NCBI GenBank assembly: GCA_017624495.1
Contig: JAGAMY010000004.1
Span: 47,719 to 111,718 of the forward strand
From: Lachnospiraceae bacterium
Lineage (GTDB): Bacteria > Bacillota > Clostridia > Lachnospirales > Lachnospiraceae
Direction of reading: 5' to 3'
DNA length: 64,000 nt
Each line of letters begins with the position of its first letter. Position 1 is the stretch's first letter. Position numbers and translations under genes: made by a program. Below, piece by piece: positions 30,394-40,148 of the stretch. A model generated the notes under the pieces. It was given only the letters and a program-made list of their open reading frames with translations, was not told the origin of the DNA and did no database searches.

Positions 30394-30421
30394 AAACTAC
30401 ACCTCTCTTTCTTTGTACATT

Positions 30422-30450
30422 ATTCTAACATAATTATATACATTTCACAA
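30422..30450 (-). promoter_or_regulatory. Promoter of the toxin-antitoxin pair
   Basis: Minus-strand TTGTGA (30445-30450), a 17-base spacer, and TAGAAT (30422-30427). Confidence 0.6.
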
Positions 30451-30601
30451 TTATTTTGTATTCAAACAATATAAGGACACTATAGAATTTCTAAATAAGA
30501 AAAAGAAAGAGTACCTTCACTTGAAAGTCCTCTCTCCATAAAAACATATTCACTTTTTACAAGGATTTTAACTCCTCTTAGCAAAACTTAGGCTATCTCC
30601 C

Positions 30602-31678
30602 CTAGTTCTCATTCATCTTCGCAAGCTTCGCCGTCTGGTCCGCCGCAATACAAGCATCGATGATTTCCTGAATATCTCCATTCATAATCTTATCTAACTT
30701 ATACAAAGTCAAATTAATACGATGGTCTGTCACACGTCCCTGTGGGAAGTTATACGTTCTGATTTTTTCAGAACGGTCTCCTGTACCAATCTGGCTTCGA
30801 CGCATTTCTGCCTCAGCATCATGTCGCTGCTGCTGTTCAATATCGTATAATTTTGCTTTCAGCAATGCAAACGCTTTTGCCTTATTCTGCAGCTGTGATT
30901 TCTCTGTCTGGCTGTATACCACAATTCCTGTTGGATAATGTGTTAAACGTACCGCAGAGTCAGTTGTATTGACACACTGACCACCATTACCGGAGGCACG
31001 CATTACGTCAATACGAATATCCTTATCTTCAATTACAATATCAATGTCTTCGTCTACTTCCGGCATAACAGCAACACTGATGGTAGATGTATGAATACGT
31101 CCACCAGACTCAGTTTCCGGGACACGCTGTACACGATGTACACCACTTTCATATTTCAGTACTGAATACGCACCCTGTCCTGTTACCATAAAGGTCACGC
31201 TCTTCATACCGCCAATACCGATTTCTTCACATTCCATGGTCTCTACTTTCCAGCGGCGACCTTCTGCATAATGTACATACATACGATAGATTTCTGCGGC
31301 AAATAACGCTGCTTCATCACCACCTGCACCCGCACGAATTTCTACAATTGTATTCTTTTCATCATTCGGGTCTTTTGGTAAAAGAAGAATCTTTAATTCC
31401 TGCTCTAATTCTTCTACTTTTGCCTTGGATTCATTCAATTCTTCCTTAGCAAGCTCACGCATTTCCTCGTCGCTTTCTTCGTCTAAAAGCATTAAGGATT
31501 CTTCAATATTCTGCTTATTTGCTTTATATTCTTTATACGTTTCAACGATTGGTGTCAAATCACTCTGTTCCTTCATTAACTTGCGAAAACGCTCTGCATC
31601 AGAAGCCACATCCGGCTCACTTAACTGGTTTAAAACTTCTTCTAAACGTAATACAAGATCTTCTAATCTGTCAAACAT
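30602..31678 (-). CDS. prfA: Peptide chain release factor 1
   Basis: A 358-residue class I release factor recognising UAA and UAG. The GGQ motif is at 232-234 ([16 protein letters not shown]). The codon-recognition PxT loop reads PET (187-189) in [14 protein letters not shown], the RF1 type rather than the SPF of RF2. Length is normal. The prmC gene, which methylates the GGQ glutamine, lies directly upstream and overlaps it by 16 bases, an arrangement that is conserved widely. Confidence 0.97.
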   Translation of the reverse strand: MFDRLEDLVLRLEEVLNQLSEPDVASDAERFRKLMKEQSDLTPIVETYKEYKANKQNIEESLMLLDEESDEEMRELAKEELNESKAKVEELEQELKILLLPKDPNDEKNTIVEIRAGAGGDEAALFAAEIYRMYVHYAEGRRWKVETMECEEIGIGGMKSVTFMVTGQGAYSVLKYESGVHRVQRVPETESGGRIHTSTISVAVMPEVDEDIDIVIEDKDIRIDVMRASGNGGQCVNTTDSAVRLTHYPTGIVVYSQTEKSQLQNKAKAFALLKAKLYDIEQQQRHDAEAEMRRSQIGTGDRSEKIRTYNFPQGRVTDHRINLTLYKLDKIMNGDIQEIIDACIAADQTAKLAKMNEN

Positions 31679-32511
31679 GCTTCTTTTCCCTTTCCTATCA
31701 CTACACGATCAAGACCTGCTAAGTCTTTTACTACTTTTATCTCACTGTAACCTGCCTGCTGCATCAGCGCAGACACATCTTCGCCCTGGTCGCATCCAAT
31801 TTCAAACATCAGATAACCCCCAGGTTTTAAATATTTTTGTCCCTCGTCCACAATTTTACGGTAAAAATATAACCCATCTTCTTTACCATCTAATGCACCA
31901 AAGGGTTCAAAATCCCGTACTTCCGGCATCAGTTTTGTTATCTCCTCTGTACGGATATATGGTGGATTTGAAACAATGACATCAAATTCTCCTCTAATAT
32001 GTTCAAACAAATCACTGGTTTCAAATCTAACCGTCACATCATTTAATTTAGCATTTTCTTTTGCCACATTCAATGCCTGTTTTGAAATATCTGCTGCTAC
32101 GGCATTAACCTTAGACACATTTTTTAAAATGCTGATGATTATACAGCCTGAACCTGTACACATATCCAGCACATCCATACCCGGACGGACTACTTTCAGT
32201 GCCTCTTCCACCAAAATCTCTGTATCCTGTCTTGGAATCAGCACATTGGAATTCACCAGAAAACGATGTCCCATGAATTCCTGCTCTCCGGTTATATACT
32301 GCAACGGAATATGCTCTGCTCTCTTTTTTAAGACAGAAGCATACTCCTGCTGTTGCTCTTCTATAATATCTTCATTCATATGCAGATAATAAAAGTTACG
32401 GTCTATTTTACATGCCATAGCAAGAAGCAGCCATGCATCTGTCCTTGCGTCGGCAATTCCCTGCTCTTCTAATATCTGCGCACCCATAATCATAGCTTCA
32501 CGATATGTCAT
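31663..32511 (-). CDS. prmC: Release-factor glutamine methyltransferase
   Basis: A 282-residue SAM-dependent methyltransferase that methylates the GGQ glutamine of RF1 and RF2. The catalytic NPPY motif is at 182-185, the SAM-binding motif is LDMCTGSGC (115-123), and [14 protein letters not shown] is the family's motif X. The N-terminal helical RF-binding domain is present. The ribosome binding site is weak, so translational coupling to the DUF1385 gene 30 bases upstream is likely. Confidence 0.96.
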   Translation of the reverse strand: MTYREAMIMGAQILEEQGIADARTDAWLLLAMACKIDRNFYYLHMNEDIIEEQQQEYASVLKKRAEHIPLQYITGEQEFMGHRFLVNSNVLIPRQDTEILVEEALKVVRPGMDVLDMCTGSGCIIISILKNVSKVNAVAADISKQALNVAKENAKLNDVTVRFETSDLFEHIRGEFDVIVSNPPYIRTEEITKLMPEVRDFEPFGALDGKEDGLYFYRKIVDEGQKYLKPGGYLMFEIGCDQGEDVSALMQQAGYSEIKVVKDLAGLDRVVIGKGKEACLTD

Positions 32512-32541
32512 ACATCCACGCTCTCTATTTAGACTTTTGCC

Positions 32542-33462
32542 CTATCCTTTATGCTTCTGCGAATTCTCCTGCTGCAACGCTTCAACATATGCTTTCCAGT
32601 CAAATACAGCTTCCACAGAGGCTATTCCAACTTCAATCATGTCATCATCCGGTTCTCTGGTTGTGATTTTTTGCAGCATAAGTCCCGGTTTACTAAGCAG
32701 ATTTACCACCGGGTTATCACTTCTGCCCGCCAAACGGATAAATTCAAACGAAATACCTGCTATCACAGGTATCAGCACAATCCTTAGCACCAGCTTAAGC
32801 AGTGGGGACTCCACCTGAATCACCATAAAAAACAAAATACTTATCAATACCACTATCAGCAAAAAGCTTGTCCCACAACGCTTATGCAGTCTTGAACTTT
32901 TTCTGACATTTTCTACATTCAGCTCCAGACCGCTTTCTATACAATTAATGCATTTATGCTCTGCGCCATGATACATATATACGCGCTTAATATCTGACAT
33001 CAGGGAAATACCTGCCACATAACAAATAAAAATCACCAGACGGATAACACCTTCTAAAAGCGCAATCACAAGCCCGGAATGGATAACCTTCTGAAAAAGC
33101 AACGAAATCCCATAAGGCAGCACCATAAATATACCGACTGCCAGCACAATGGAAAATGCTACGGTAAGTCCCATCAAAAAATTTTCCTTTTTTTCATCCT
33201 TTGGTGTTTCTTCCTCTTCTTCAAAAAAAGAAGCTGAATAGGTTAATGTCTTCATTCCTAGCACCATGGACTCTATAAAACTAAACACACCACGCAAAAT
33301 CGGCATATTTCGAATTTTCTTATTATTAACTGTACCGGAATAATTAGAAACCTCTACCACAATTTCTTTATCCGGTTTGCGAACAGCCACAGCATATTTT
33401 GCACCATTTTTCATCATGATACCTTCCATAACTGCCTGTCCGCCAATACCTGAATATTTCAT
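32542..33462 (-). CDS. DUF1385 family membrane protein
   Basis: A 306-residue membrane protein. It starts with GIGGQAVMEGIMMKNG, the hallmark of DUF1385 (YqhQ-like), with hydrophobic segments at about 100-125, 140-165 and 210-245, and YHGAEHKCINCIE in the middle. The function is not established; linkage to rpmE, prfA and prmC is common in Firmicutes. The frame is open for 73 more codons upstream through rpmE, but GAGGGAAC before the ATG at 33462 sets the start. Confidence 0.88.
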   Translation of the reverse strand: MKYSGIGGQAVMEGIMMKNGAKYAVAVRKPDKEIVVEVSNYSGTVNNKKIRNMPILRGVFSFIESMVLGMKTLTYSASFFEEEEETPKDEKKENFLMGLTVAFSIVLAVGIFMVLPYGISLLFQKVIHSGLVIALLEGVIRLVIFICYVAGISLMSDIKRVYMYHGAEHKCINCIESGLELNVENVRKSSRLHKRCGTSFLLIVVLISILFFMVIQVESPLLKLVLRIVLIPVIAGISFEFIRLAGRSDNPVVNLLSKPGLMLQKITTREPDDDMIEVGIASVEAVFDWKAYVEALQQENSQKHKG

Positions 33463-33483
33463 TTGTTCCCTCGATTCATAAAA

Positions 33484-33511
33484 AAGGTTGAGATTTAACA
33501 ACCTCAACCTT
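33484..33511 (-). terminator. Terminator after rpmE
   Basis: A 9-bp AAGGTTGAG/CTCAACCTT stem followed on the minus strand by TTTTTT, between rpmE and the DUF1385 gene. Confidence 0.85.
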
Positions 33512-33526
33512 ATCATGCACTGTATA

Positions 33527-33733
33527 CTATTTCTGATCCATGCCGTATTTCTTATTGAACTTGTCAATACGTCCACGAGCCTGAGCAGCTTTCTGCTGAC
33601 CTGTGTAGAATGGATGGCATTTGGAACAGATTTCAACGTGGATATCCTGTTTTGTTGAACCTGTAACGAATGTGTTACCACAGTTACATGTTACAGTTGC
33701 CTGGTAGTAATCTGGATGGATTCCTTCTCTCAT
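33527..33733 (-). CDS. rpmE: 50S ribosomal protein L31, zinc-binding form
   Basis: A 68-residue L31. Four cysteines at 16, 18, 36 and 39 (CNC and CSKC) give the zinc-ribbon C+ form, and HPFYTG is the family signature. The GTG three codons upstream is rejected because AGAGGTG is spaced for the ATG at 33733. A 20-base inverted repeat lies 46 bases upstream, and a terminator follows. Confidence 0.97.
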   Translation of the reverse strand: MREGIHPDYYQATVTCNCGNTFVTGSTKQDIHVEICSKCHPFYTGQQKAAQARGRIDKFNKKYGMDQK

Positions 33734-33779
33734 GATTTTCACCTCTCACATTATTATCATATTCTAAGTCATCTGTTTC

Positions 33780-33799
33780 ATATTCGTTACAACGAATAT
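33780..33799. promoter_or_regulatory. Perfect 9-2-9 inverted repeat upstream of rpmE
   Basis: ATATTCGTT-AC-AACGAATAT, a perfect dyad in the rpmE leader/promoter region. It looks like a dimeric-repressor operator. It does not match the B. subtilis Fur, PerR or Zur boxes, which share a 7-1-7 layout. Confidence 0.5.
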
Positions 33800-33904
33800 A
33801 CACGATTTCAAAATTGCTCATTTACATCCCGATAAACAGCTTGTTTAGTATAGCATACTCTTTTCTTATATGCAAGCAATTTCAGGAAATTTCTGCAAAA
33901 AAAC

Positions 33905-35308
33905 TTATAATCGTGTTTTTTTCACCAACTGAATGTATTCTTTGTTATTTCTTGTTCTTGCAAACATATTCAATACGGATTCTACTGCATCATCACTTCT
34001 TGCTCCATTAAAGGCTTTACGCATGATATCTACAGCCTCCTGCTCTTCTTTGTCTAACAGCAGGTCTTCTCTTCTTGTACCGGATTTTACTATATCAATG
34101 GCTGGGAATACACGTTTTTCGGATAATTTTCTATCTAATACCAGTTCCATGTTACCGGTTCCCTTAAATTCTTCGTATACGACATCATCCATCTTACTTC
34201 CTGTATCCACAAGTGCTGTGGCAAGAATAGTAAGACTTCCGCCTTCACGCATGTTTCTGGCTGCACCAAAGAAACGCTTTGGCATATGTAATGCCGCAGG
34301 GTCAAGACCACCGGATAATGTTCTTCCGCTTGGTGGAACTGTTAAGTTGTATGCCCTTGCCAAACGAGTAATGCTGTCTAATAAAATCATAACATCTTTA
34401 TGATGCTCAACTAAACGCTTTGCTCTTTCGATTACCATTTCAGATACACGCTTGTGATGTTCCGGCAGTTCATCAAAGGTAGAATAAATAACTTCTACAT
34501 TTTCTCCTTCGATAGCTTCTTTGATATCGGTAACTTCTTCCGGTCTTTCATCAATCAGAAGAATAATCATATGCATATCCGGATTGGACTCTGTAACAGC
34601 TTTTGCCACCTGTTTTAACAAAGTGGTTTTACCTGCTTTTGGCTGGGATACAATCATACCACGCTGTCCTTTTCCAATTGGGGAAACAAGGTCTACAATA
34701 CGCATAGCAACAGATGCGCCCTGCTGTTCAAGACGAATTCTTTCATCCGGGAATATCGGTGTCAAATCCTCAAATGCTTTTCGCTTCTGTACAATGCTTG
34801 GATGCACACCATTGATGTTATTCACATAAAGCAGTGCACTAAACTTCTCCTGCTGTGTCTTAATACGGGTATTTCCATTGATAATATCACCGGTTTTTAA
34901 ATTGAATTTACGAATCTGGGATGGAGAAACATATACATCCCTGTCCCCCGGAAGATAATTGTCACTACGAATAAAACCATAACCATCCGGCATAACTTCC
35001 AGAATACCTTCAACGGTAATTCCGCTGTCTAAATCCTCTCTAATCATATCCGGCACGGCATTTTTATCATCGTTTGTCTCTGTGCTCTTCGCTTCCCGGA
35101 CAGTATTTTCTGTATTATTTGCTGTACTATCTGCTGTATTGCTCTCTTTTGTTTCTTCTGTCTTTTTTTTCTCTGCATCTTTTTCATCTTCTGCTAACAT
35201 TAATTCCACCAGTTCAGCCTTCTTTAAACCTGATAAATGCTTAAGTCCTCTGGCTTTTGCTACTTCTTTTAATTGTGTTACAGGAAGACTTTCATATTTT
35301 TCTCTCAT
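33905..35308 (-). CDS. rho: Transcription termination factor Rho
   Basis: A 467-residue hexameric RNA helicase. The N-terminal Rho-N helical domain ([19 protein letters not shown]) is followed by a low-complexity K/E/T/N-rich insert at about 45-85, then the CSD RNA-binding domain ([21 protein letters not shown] split over about 100-120). Walker A is SQPKAGKTT, Walker [16 protein letters not shown], and the Q/R-loops GRTLSGGLD and [12 protein letters not shown] are intact. The insert is typical of many Clostridia and Bacteroidetes Rho proteins and may promote phase separation or RNA binding (inference). Confidence 0.97.
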   Translation of the reverse strand: MREKYESLPVTQLKEVAKARGLKHLSGLKKAELVELMLAEDEKDAEKKKTEETKESNTADSTANNTENTVREAKSTETNDDKNAVPDMIREDLDSGITVEGILEVMPDGYGFIRSDNYLPGDRDVYVSPSQIRKFNLKTGDIINGNTRIKTQQEKFSALLYVNNINGVHPSIVQKRKAFEDLTPIFPDERIRLEQQGASVAMRIVDLVSPIGKGQRGMIVSQPKAGKTTLLKQVAKAVTESNPDMHMIILLIDERPEEVTDIKEAIEGENVEVIYSTFDELPEHHKRVSEMVIERAKRLVEHHKDVMILLDSITRLARAYNLTVPPSGRTLSGGLDPAALHMPKRFFGAARNMREGGSLTILATALVDTGSKMDDVVYEEFKGTGNMELVLDRKLSEKRVFPAIDIVKSGTRREDLLLDKEEQEAVDIMRKAFNGARSDDAVESVLNMFARTRNNKEYIQLVKKTRL

Positions 35309-35441
35309 ATTCCTAACAATCTCCTATCTGTCCAAATCTCTGTTGCTCATTGGGAATCCCGCCTGATATGACGAATGACAAACATTATAACTGATTTTAA
35401 TATTATACACCACCTGTTTTAAAATAGGAAGTCCCTTTTTC

Positions 35442-35470
35442 TTGATTTGTAATTTTTTTAATGCTATGAT
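35442..35470 (+). promoter_or_regulatory. Promoter of the radical SAM / DUF4364 pair
   Basis: TTGATT (35442-35447), a 17-base spacer, and TATGAT (35465-35470), about 43 bases before the start codon. Confidence 0.65.
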
Positions 35471-35513
35471 AAGAGGGTGAATACAAAATTATGCATCGCA
35501 TACAAGGAATGGA

Positions 35514-36497
35514 ATGGGAAATTTGACTAACACAATAAAATACTGGGGTGACAAGCCCTACTATTCTTTGAATTATTATTTAAAAGAAACCTTTGGTGAA
35601 AAAGTCTACCGTCTGTCTTTAAATGGTGGCATGACCTGTCCTAACAGAGATGGTACTATCGATACCAGAGGGTGTATATTCTGCAGTGCCGGTGGTTCCG
35701 GTGACTTCGCAGCTTCTCCCCTGCTCTCTATTACCGCACAAATTGAGCAGGCAAAACAGCGAATAACTGCAAAAAGCAATGCCGGAAAATTTATTGCCTA
35801 CTTTCAGGCATACACAAATACTTATGCTCCTATAGAATACCTAAGAAGCATCTATATGGAGGCGGTTATGCACCCGGACATTGTCCTTTTATCCATTGCT
35901 ACCCGGCCGGATTGTTTAAGTAACGAGATTTTAGATTTACTCTCTGAAATCAACAGGTATAAACCGGTCTGGATTGAGCTTGGCTTACAGACCATTCACC
36001 CACAGACATCCGCATGGATTCGCAGTGGATTTACTTTATCGGATTTTACAAATGCTGTTGCACATTTGCATGCAAGAAACATTCCCGTTATCGTCCACCT
36101 GATTTTAGGTCTTTTGGGCGAAAACCGTGACATGATGTTAGATTCCGTAGCTTATGTATCATCACTTCCTATTTCCGGTATAAAACTTCAGCTTCTTCAT
36201 ATCCTAAAGGGAACTGATTTGGATTTCATATATCAAAAGAATCCTTTTCCTCTTCCTGATTTAGAAGAATATGCCAATCTGATTGCTGATTGTATTGAAA
36301 TACTACCGGAACACATTGTTATCCACAGGATTACCGGTGATGGTCCAAAAAAATTACTTACTGCTCCTCTTTGGAGTGCTGATAAAAAACGTGTACTGAA
36401 CACCATGACAAAAATCCTAAAACAACGCGGTACTTATCAGGGAAAAGGAGGGATAACATGGCAGAGCCAAATACCATATACAAAATCACAATTTTAG
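35514..36497 (+). CDS. TIGR01212-family radical SAM protein (YhcC-like)
   Basis: A 327-residue radical SAM enzyme. The cluster cysteines lie in MTCPNRDGTIDTRGCIFC, with the spacing peculiar to the TIGR01212/YhcC family. KFIAYFQAYTNTYAP and HLILGLLGENRDMMLD are further family segments. The substrate is not established. AAGGA lies before the ATG. It overlaps the DUF4364 gene by 40 bases, so the pair is cotranscribed. Confidence 0.9.
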   Translation: MGNLTNTIKYWGDKPYYSLNYYLKETFGEKVYRLSLNGGMTCPNRDGTIDTRGCIFCSAGGSGDFAASPLLSITAQIEQAKQRITAKSNAGKFIAYFQAYTNTYAPIEYLRSIYMEAVMHPDIVLLSIATRPDCLSNEILDLLSEINRYKPVWIELGLQTIHPQTSAWIRSGFTLSDFTNAVAHLHARNIPVIVHLILGLLGENRDMMLDSVAYVSSLPISGIKLQLLHILKGTDLDFIYQKNPFPLPDLEEYANLIADCIEILPEHIVIHRITGDGPKKLLTAPLWSADKKRVLNTMTKILKQRGTYQGKGGITWQSQIPYTKSQF

Positions 36498-36973
36498 AAA
36501 TGTTAGACAAGGTGGATTTTCCACTTTCGAATACGCAGATATCCAATTTCTTTTTAGAGCAGGATTATACAGACTATTTTACCGTTCAGCAAATTATCAG
36601 CGGACTGATTGATTCAGAATTAATTCGTTCTGAATCCACACACAGTAACACGCAGTACTATATTACAGCCAGCGGAAAAGAGACTTTAAGCTTTTTTAAG
36701 GATAAAATTTCCCCTGCTATTGCTGAAGATTTAAGCCGATATTTTGAAAATAACAAAATGTCCTTAAAAAATGAAAATTCCATTGTTGCAGACTATTACA
36801 AATCCACCTCTCCCGGTTTTGATGTGCGATGCCAGATGAAAGAAAAAGATATTTCCATTATCGACCTGACAATCCATGTACAAAACAAAAGTCAGGCAGA
36901 AGCTGTCTGCAAAAACTTTCAGGAACAAAATTTGGAGATTTATGCCTATCTGATGGATACCCTTATCCACTAA
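36458..36973 (+). CDS. DUF4364 family winged-helix regulator
   Basis: A 171-residue protein. The N-terminal PadR-like winged helix (ITILEMLDKVDFPLSNTQIS, then a recognition-helix region and YYITASGKETL) fits DUF4364, a family mostly restricted to Clostridia. The C-terminal half probably senses or dimerises. Targets are unknown. AGGAGG lies before the ATG, inside the end of the radical SAM gene. Confidence 0.85.
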   Translation: MAEPNTIYKITILEMLDKVDFPLSNTQISNFFLEQDYTDYFTVQQIISGLIDSELIRSESTHSNTQYYITASGKETLSFFKDKISPAIAEDLSRYFENNKMSLKNENSIVADYYKSTSPGFDVRCQMKEKDISIIDLTIHVQNKSQAEAVCKNFQEQNLEIYAYLMDTLIH

Positions 36974-37005
36974 CCATGTATCCTGACGAAGACATGCCGT
37001 GCGTA

Positions 37006-37056
37006 AAAAACCGCCATAAGCAGTTTTTCTTACTGAACTACTTATGGCGTTTTTTT
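37006..37056. terminator. Bidirectional terminator between DUF4364 and flavin-reductase genes
   Basis: A CGCCATAAG/CTTATGGCG stem (37012-37020, 37041-37049) with an inner CAGT/ACTG stem, flanked by A and T runs, so it can work for both converging genes. The last codons of the minus-strand gene lie inside it. Confidence 0.8.
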
Positions 37057-37619
37057 GTTTTCTTCTTCTGCACAGAATAACCAAACGTGCCTATCTTTTT
37101 CCCTAATTCAAAGTATTCTCCATGGGAATATGTCACCAGACCGGTATGATTCAATTCAAACTTGCCTGCCTTATTCATATATTTGTCATCTATGCTCACA
37201 GATACAACTTCTGCAATAAACATATGGTGACTGCCAAGTTCTTTAATTTCCTGTACTTTACACTCAATATTTACAGGGCTTTCTGCAATCTGCGGTGCTA
37301 AAACCTTTTTTGACGGTTCTGCCGTTAAATGCATTTCTTTGAATTTATCCACATCCCTGCCGGAGCGGACACCACAATAATCTGTTGCAAATGCCAAATC
37401 CTTTGTCACCAGATTGATAACAAATTCACCTGTTTCTTTAATAATATTATAGGAATATCTTTCCGGTCGCACGGAAATAGATACCATCGCCGGAGAGGAA
37501 CAAATTGTTCCTGCCCACGCCACTGTGATGATATTCGGCTTTTCGCCTTCCTTTCCACAACTTACCATCACCGCCGGAAGTGGGTACAGCATATTTCCGG
37601 GTCGCCATTCCTGCTTCAT
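37038..37619 (-). CDS. Flavin reductase family protein (FMN-binding split barrel)
   Basis: A 193-residue protein. The pattern VMVSCGKEGEKPNIITVAW, SSPAMVSISVRPERYSYNII and GEFVINLVTK is typical of flavin-reductase-like FMN-binding proteins. It probably uses NAD(P)H to reduce FMN or works as a small flavoprotein; the partner is unknown. The basic C-terminus (KKKTKKRHK) is encoded within the terminator stem, so the tail may be a by-product of that overlap. Confidence 0.88.
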   Translation of the reverse strand: MKQEWRPGNMLYPLPAVMVSCGKEGEKPNIITVAWAGTICSSPAMVSISVRPERYSYNIIKETGEFVINLVTKDLAFATDYCGVRSGRDVDKFKEMHLTAEPSKKVLAPQIAESPVNIECKVQEIKELGSHHMFIAEVVSVSIDDKYMNKAGKFELNHTGLVTYSHGEYFELGKKIGTFGYSVQKKKTKKRHK

Positions 37620-37655
37620 TTTCCAAATTCCTTTCTCTTTTTTCTTATGTCATTT

Positions 37656-38342
37656 TTATAACTGCGCTAATGCCTCTAATGCCTGCTCTTTTAGAATTAT
37701 TTTTGCATGTTCTTCTAAATAATTTTTATACGCACTCTCTTTCTCGATGGATACTGCATATTCCATAGATGCTGCCACAAATTCATAGACATACTTTCTT
37801 GTACTATTATTCAAATCAGCCCATAAATAATACTGTTTCTTTTTTTCTAAATAATATAAACGACTGTCTGCTTTATGATTTTGCGGAAGAATACGACAAA
37901 AATTCCTTACACCATTAAAGGATACAAAATTCAGTATATAAGCATATCCTTCCATATCTCCGGATATTTTTTCTTCCTGATTTTCGCTGATTTCTTTAAA
38001 AATATCCTCTTTCACATCCGGTAAAGCATGATTTTTTTCTGCTTTTCCAGATGCACCAAGCATATTTTTTATATGCTCAAATATCTCTGAACCATTGACT
38101 TGATTTTCGGAAAAAGTCAGTATAATCTCATTTTCGGACATAATGGATGCCTGAATAGACATCATATTGCCATTTGCCTGAAAACCGACTTCATCCTCTG
38201 CAATATGAATCACTTTTTCCAAAAAATCTCTTGCATTTTTAGAATTTGTAAAAAAATCCTCCAGACCGACACCATTAGCGTCTAAGTCCTCTTTATTCAG
38301 GGTACAACGTAATGTCCCATTTTCCATTTTTTCAAATTTCAT
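37656..38342 (-). CDS. mecA: Adaptor protein MecA family
   Basis: A 228-residue protein. The N-terminal substrate-binding domain (KMENGTLRCTLNKEDL, ARDFLEKVIHIAEDEVGF) and the C-terminal ClpC-binding domain match MecA. In B. subtilis MecA delivers ComK and other proteins to ClpCP and activates ClpC assembly; the Lachnospiraceae targets are unknown. The ATG at 38342 is chosen over an in-frame TTG immediately before. No clpC is nearby. Confidence 0.87.
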   Translation of the reverse strand: MKFEKMENGTLRCTLNKEDLDANGVGLEDFFTNSKNARDFLEKVIHIAEDEVGFQANGNMMSIQASIMSENEIILTFSENQVNGSEIFEHIKNMLGASGKAEKNHALPDVKEDIFKEISENQEEKISGDMEGYAYILNFVSFNGVRNFCRILPQNHKADSRLYYLEKKKQYYLWADLNNSTRKYVYEFVAASMEYAVSIEKESAYKNYLEEHAKIILKEQALEALAQL

Positions 38343-38374
38343 CAAGCATCACTTCCTTTTTATCCAAATGGGAT

Positions 38375-40027
38375 TTATTCCTGCATAACTGCCATAAGTG
38401 CCGGTATTAACTGTTTTTTACGGGACACTACCCCTTTTAACAGATAACCGTCAGCTTCTCTCACCGCTGTAAAAGCCTTTGCTATTATTTCCTCAGCTTC
38501 TTCACCTGCGCTCATTAATATGGTGGATTCTTCAATAATATCTGTCAGCATGACAAATACCATATCCAGCTTTTGTTCACTACGCACAGTATCTATATAC
38601 TCTTTTAATTTTTCCTGTACGGATTCTAAACTTTCACGGCTCATAGCACTTAACTGTGCCACACCAAATTCACATTCGCCTGCTGTAAAGGTCTTAAAAT
38701 CCTGATAAAAAATCTCTTCTGCGGTCTTGCGATTAAAATCGCTGCCCGCACGAAACATATTCTTTGCAAGTACTTCAATATCAATTCCGGCAATAATCGC
38801 CAATTCTTCCGCAGCAGCCCTGTCTATAGCTGTGCATGTCGGTGAACGGAACATCAATGTATCTGAAATGATAGCTGCGCACAAAAGTCCGGCAATTTTA
38901 GGTTCAATCTCTACACCTTTTTCCCGATACATCTGAAAAATAATCGTAGATGTACAGCCTAATGGCTGATTTCTAAAAAACACCGGTGAAATGGTTTCTA
39001 AGCTGCCTAAACGATGATGGTCTACGATTTCTAGAATCTCTGCCCCGCCGATACCATCTACTGCCTGTTCTTTTTCATTATGGTCTACTAAAATAATCTT
39101 TTTCTTCTGTGTATTTAACAAATTTCTTCGGGAAATCATACCTACATAGTTATTTTCCTCATCCACAATCGGAAAATCACGATGACGGATTTTCGACATA
39201 GTTTCTTTTACATCATCTACATAATCATCTATGTCAAACTGTATCAAATTATCCCTCGTCATAAAATATTTAATCGGCATACTCTGATTTAAAAGACGAG
39301 ATACCGTAAATGTATCATACGGTGTGCCAATAATCACACAATCTCTTTTGTTTGCCGCTTCAATCACTTCTTTTGTCACAGCAAATCCATAGCAGATAAC
39401 CAGACAACTGGCATTTAACTCAATCGCTTTCATCTGGGATTCTACACGGTCACCTAAGATTACCAAATCATCACTTTCCACATATTCATCCATCCATTCC
39501 GGTGTGGATAAGGCCGCTACAACTTTTCCCTTCATAAAATACGCATGCGCATTTCCGGCATAAACCGTACCTTCTAAGGTATCAATAATATTCTTATACG
39601 GTGTCTTTGCTGTTGCTAAAATATGATTATCATAAACATCCATATAAGATGTAGCAATATCACTGGTAACAATCAAACCACGAAGCTTCTGGGTACTATT
39701 GGTAATTGGAAGCGTTACAACATTCTCCGTCTTCATCAGCTCCCATGCTCTTTTTAATGAAATACTGTCACTGACACCGGCTGTTCTGCGGAAAGAAATA
39801 TCTTTTATCTGTGCACCCACATCCGACACTAATTCCGGTTCTTCCACTTGAAAATGCTCTAAAACATATCGTGTTTCTTCATTGATATTTCCTGCTCTTT
39901 TCGCTTCATGCTTTATACTTTCTGTTTTATTCTTTAAATCTGCATAAGCAATTGCTGCACAGATTGAATCGGTATCCGGATTTTTATGTCCAATAATCCA
40001 TACCTTTTTTTCCTGATTTAATCCCAT
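38375..40027 (-). CDS. CBS-domain manganese-dependent inorganic pyrophosphatase (family II)
   Basis: A 550-residue enzyme hydrolysing pyrophosphate. The N-terminal DHH part has GHKNPDTDSICAAIAYADL. Regulatory inserts follow: a CBS domain (about 70-130), a DRTGG-like domain (about 135-240) and a second CBS domain (about 250-305). The DHH motif (IVDHHRLG) and the DHHA2 C-terminus come last. The CBS-DRTGG-CBS arrangement is the nucleotide-regulated clostridial type, controlled by AMP/ADP/ATP and diadenosine polyphosphates. AGAGAGG precedes the ATG. Confidence 0.94.
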   Translation of the reverse strand: MGLNQEKKVWIIGHKNPDTDSICAAIAYADLKNKTESIKHEAKRAGNINEETRYVLEHFQVEEPELVSDVGAQIKDISFRRTAGVSDSISLKRAWELMKTENVVTLPITNSTQKLRGLIVTSDIATSYMDVYDNHILATAKTPYKNIIDTLEGTVYAGNAHAYFMKGKVVAALSTPEWMDEYVESDDLVILGDRVESQMKAIELNASCLVICYGFAVTKEVIEAANKRDCVIIGTPYDTFTVSRLLNQSMPIKYFMTRDNLIQFDIDDYVDDVKETMSKIRHRDFPIVDEENNYVGMISRRNLLNTQKKKIILVDHNEKEQAVDGIGGAEILEIVDHHRLGSLETISPVFFRNQPLGCTSTIIFQMYREKGVEIEPKIAGLLCAAIISDTLMFRSPTCTAIDRAAAEELAIIAGIDIEVLAKNMFRAGSDFNRKTAEEIFYQDFKTFTAGECEFGVAQLSAMSRESLESVQEKLKEYIDTVRSEQKLDMVFVMLTDIIEESTILMSAGEEAEEIIAKAFTAVREADGYLLKGVVSRKKQLIPALMAVMQE

Positions 40028-40148
40028 ACTATCCTCTCTTTATAACCACTTACTCTTATACCATGAATAAAGAGGGCTGTCTCGCAAAGTCACCCCACAC
40101 TTTTCGAAACACCCCTGAATTTATCTATCTATTAAAGTTCCTCTTCTT

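Noticed and set aside
30511-30540. Terminator after prfA
   Set aside because: The GAGAG/CTCTT hairpin is imperfect and about 60 bases or more past the stop; not strong enough to list as a feature.
33463-33681. Open frame extending the DUF1385 gene 73 codons upstream through rpmE
   Set aside because: It runs in another frame over a clear ribosomal protein gene and its terminator; the family start motif and a ribosome binding site fit the ATG at 33462.
33933-34403. 156-codon plus-strand open frame opposite rho
   Set aside because: Antisense to rho with no start signal or recognisable domain.
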